From: Gammaproteobacteria bacterium
Lineage (GTDB): Bacteria; Pseudomonadota; Gammaproteobacteria; Enterobacterales; Alteromonadaceae
Assembly: GCA_018825965.1 (NCBI GenBank)
Contig: JAHKAA010000005.1
Span: 20,394 to 84,393, forward strand
Length of the DNA: 64,000 bases
Direction: 5' to 3'
Shown: piece after piece, positions 63,252-64,000 of the stretch
Position numbering within the stretch: position 1 is the first letter of the stretch
Layout of the letters: every line of letters starts with the position of its first letter
Notes under the pieces: generated by a model
Seen by the model: only the letters and a program-made list of their open reading frames with translations
Databases searched by the model: none
Told to the model about the DNA's origin: nothing
Made by a program: the position numbers and the translations under genes

Positions 63252-63588
63252 CATCGCCGGGCTGGCACTGCCCGCAAAATACCTGTCGCAAGTGCTGAAC
63301 ATCCTGCAAACCCAACTGCCGCACGCCGAAATCTGGGCTTATGGTTCACGCGTCAATGGCGACCATTACGACGCAAGCGACCTGGATCTGGTGGTGCGCC
63401 AGCCTGATGATCTCTCCCGCCGACAGGAGCATCTGTGGGAAGTGACCGAGGCCTTTGTGGAAAGTGATTTACCCATCATAGTGCAACTGGTCGATTGGGC
63501 GGGCATTCCCGAATCATTCCGAGCCGAAATCGCCGCCCGCTATGTGGTACTGCAAGCCGCGCCAGAAACTGGGAGGGCTGGGTTATGA
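63235..63588 (+). CDS. mntA: Minimal nucleotidyltransferase antitoxin (MntA-like)
   Basis: A 117-residue MNT-type nucleotidyltransferase: WAYGSRVNGDHYDASDLDLVV contains G37-S38 and the D49-x-D51 metal pair of the polymerase-beta fold. In the HepT/MntA system of Shewanella, the MNT protein neutralises the HEPN toxin by adding AMPs to its tyrosine. Two adjacent ATGs (63235, 63238) are possible starts. It overlaps the HEPN gene upstream, and its stop region overlaps the hsdS ATG by 4 bp, so all are in one operon. Confidence 0.88.
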   Translation: MMATHNIAGLALPAKYLSQVLNILQTQLPHAEIWAYGSRVNGDHYDASDLDLVVRQPDDLSRRQEHLWEVTEAFVESDLPIIVQLVDWAGIPESFRAEIAARYVVLQAAPETGRAGL

Positions 63589-63902
63589 GTTCTGAGTGGG
63601 AATGGGTACGTCTTGGTGATTACTGTTCTAAAATCGGCAGTGGCGCAACTCCAACAGGGGGTAAAGACAGCTATTTAGATTTTGGCCCTTTTTGTCTCAT
63701 AAGAAGTCAGAATATATATAACGATGGTTTTACGCCGTCAGGGTTAGCTTACATAAGCCCTGAACAGGCAAAAAAACTTGATGGAGTATCAGTTGAGACA
63801 AGCGATGTTTTACTCAACATTACAGGAGATTCCGTTGCTCGCGTATGCTTGGCATTACCCGGTAGCCGTCAAGCTAGTTGTCGCCTGAGAATGATTTATT
63901 AG
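63585..63902 (+). pseudogene. hsdS: Truncated type I specificity subunit hsdS
   Basis: Starts MSSEWEWVRLGDYCSKIGSGATPTGG, typical of HsdS, and continues through the first half of target-recognition domain 1 (CLIRSQNIYNDGF, SDVLLNITGDSVARVC). It stops after 105 codons, whereas HsdS is normally about 400 residues. After VARVC the expected family sequence (a Pro-Ala-Arg-Val-Asn-Gln type segment) is lost and an unrelated tail (CRLRMIY) ends at TAG. An unrelated minus-strand frame ends at the same point, so an insertion or rearrangement is likely. The system probably lacks a normal specificity subunit from this locus. Confidence 0.75.
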
Positions 63903-64000
63903 GCTGCCTTTAGCTGCTCTTCCTTTGCCACTTTTACGTGACCGATTTCTTCGTTGTTATCCGGATTCAGATGCACAACTGCAACAGGTTCCCAGTTTCG
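63899..64000 (-). CDS. Partial unidentified reading frame entering from the right edge
   Basis: An open minus-strand frame of 33 codons plus stop (TAA at 63899-63901), running in from beyond the window. The visible C-terminus reads RNWEPVAVVHLNPDNN...EEIGHVK and ends EQLKAA. I do not recognise the family. Its stop lies at the point where hsdS is cut, so it may be the end of a transposase gene in an inserted element; this is an inference. Confidence 0.4.
   Translation of the reverse strand, partial: RNWEPVAVVHLNPDNNEEIGHVKVAKEEQLKAA

Overview
This is a chromosomal window from a gammaproteobacterium, most likely Alteromonadales/Chromatiales and close to Rheinheimera or Alishewanella. The taxonomic call is an inference from gene order and protein similarity, not from a search. 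Core neighbourhoods are textbook gammaproteobacterial: rpsU-yqeY-dnaG-rpoD with tsaD divergent, ygiF-glnE, tolC/nudF-yqiB-cpdA-yqiA-parE-parC-plsC, and valS-holC-pepA opposite lptF-lptG.

Layout. Positions 1-2179 look like the end of an integrative island (partial secreted protein, decayed sequence, tyrosine integrase, small membrane protein) abutting the 3' end of a tRNA-Ile2(CAU) gene. From 2.4 to 18.5 kb come the macromolecular synthesis operon, tsaD, plsY, folB-folK, cca, gspA-gspB, an HD-GYP phosphodiesterase, putA and a divergent Lrp-type regulator. From 18.5 to 21.8 kb there is a small accessory block: a BrnT/BrnA toxin-antitoxin pair, a RES/Xre pair bracketed by two identical 37-bp GTAG-type palindromic repeats, a roughly 360-bp run of about a dozen consecutive palindromes, and a DUF2971 gene.

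From 21.8 to 39 kb the core resumes (SH3 membrane protein, ygiF, glnE, an lpxL-type acyltransferase, tolC, nudF operon, parE, a TPR membrane protein, parC, plsC, rraB). From 39 to 48.4 kb lie a 40-codon gene with a structured leader, a PEP-mutase-family lyase, a TonB-dependent receptor, a dicarboxylate/amino-acid symporter, a trans-sulfuration PLP enzyme, an IPNS-like oxygenase and an NhaC-family transporter. This last set suggests amino-acid or sulfur-compound uptake and breakdown.

The most unusual locus is 49.3-52.7 kb: a BlaI/MecI-type repressor, an M56 (BlaR1-like) membrane protease whose usual extracellular beta-lactam sensor is replaced by ankyrin repeats, and a beta-lactamase-fold serine hydrolase. 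They follow a promoter flanked by two matching dyad operators. This would be a repressor/antirepressor circuit with an unusual input domain.

The right end (60.8-64 kb) starts at tRNA-Leu(CAA) and holds a type I restriction-modification operon. A HEPN/MNT toxin-antitoxin pair sits between hsdM and hsdS, and hsdS is cut off after about 105 codons next to an unidentified reading frame entering from the right edge.
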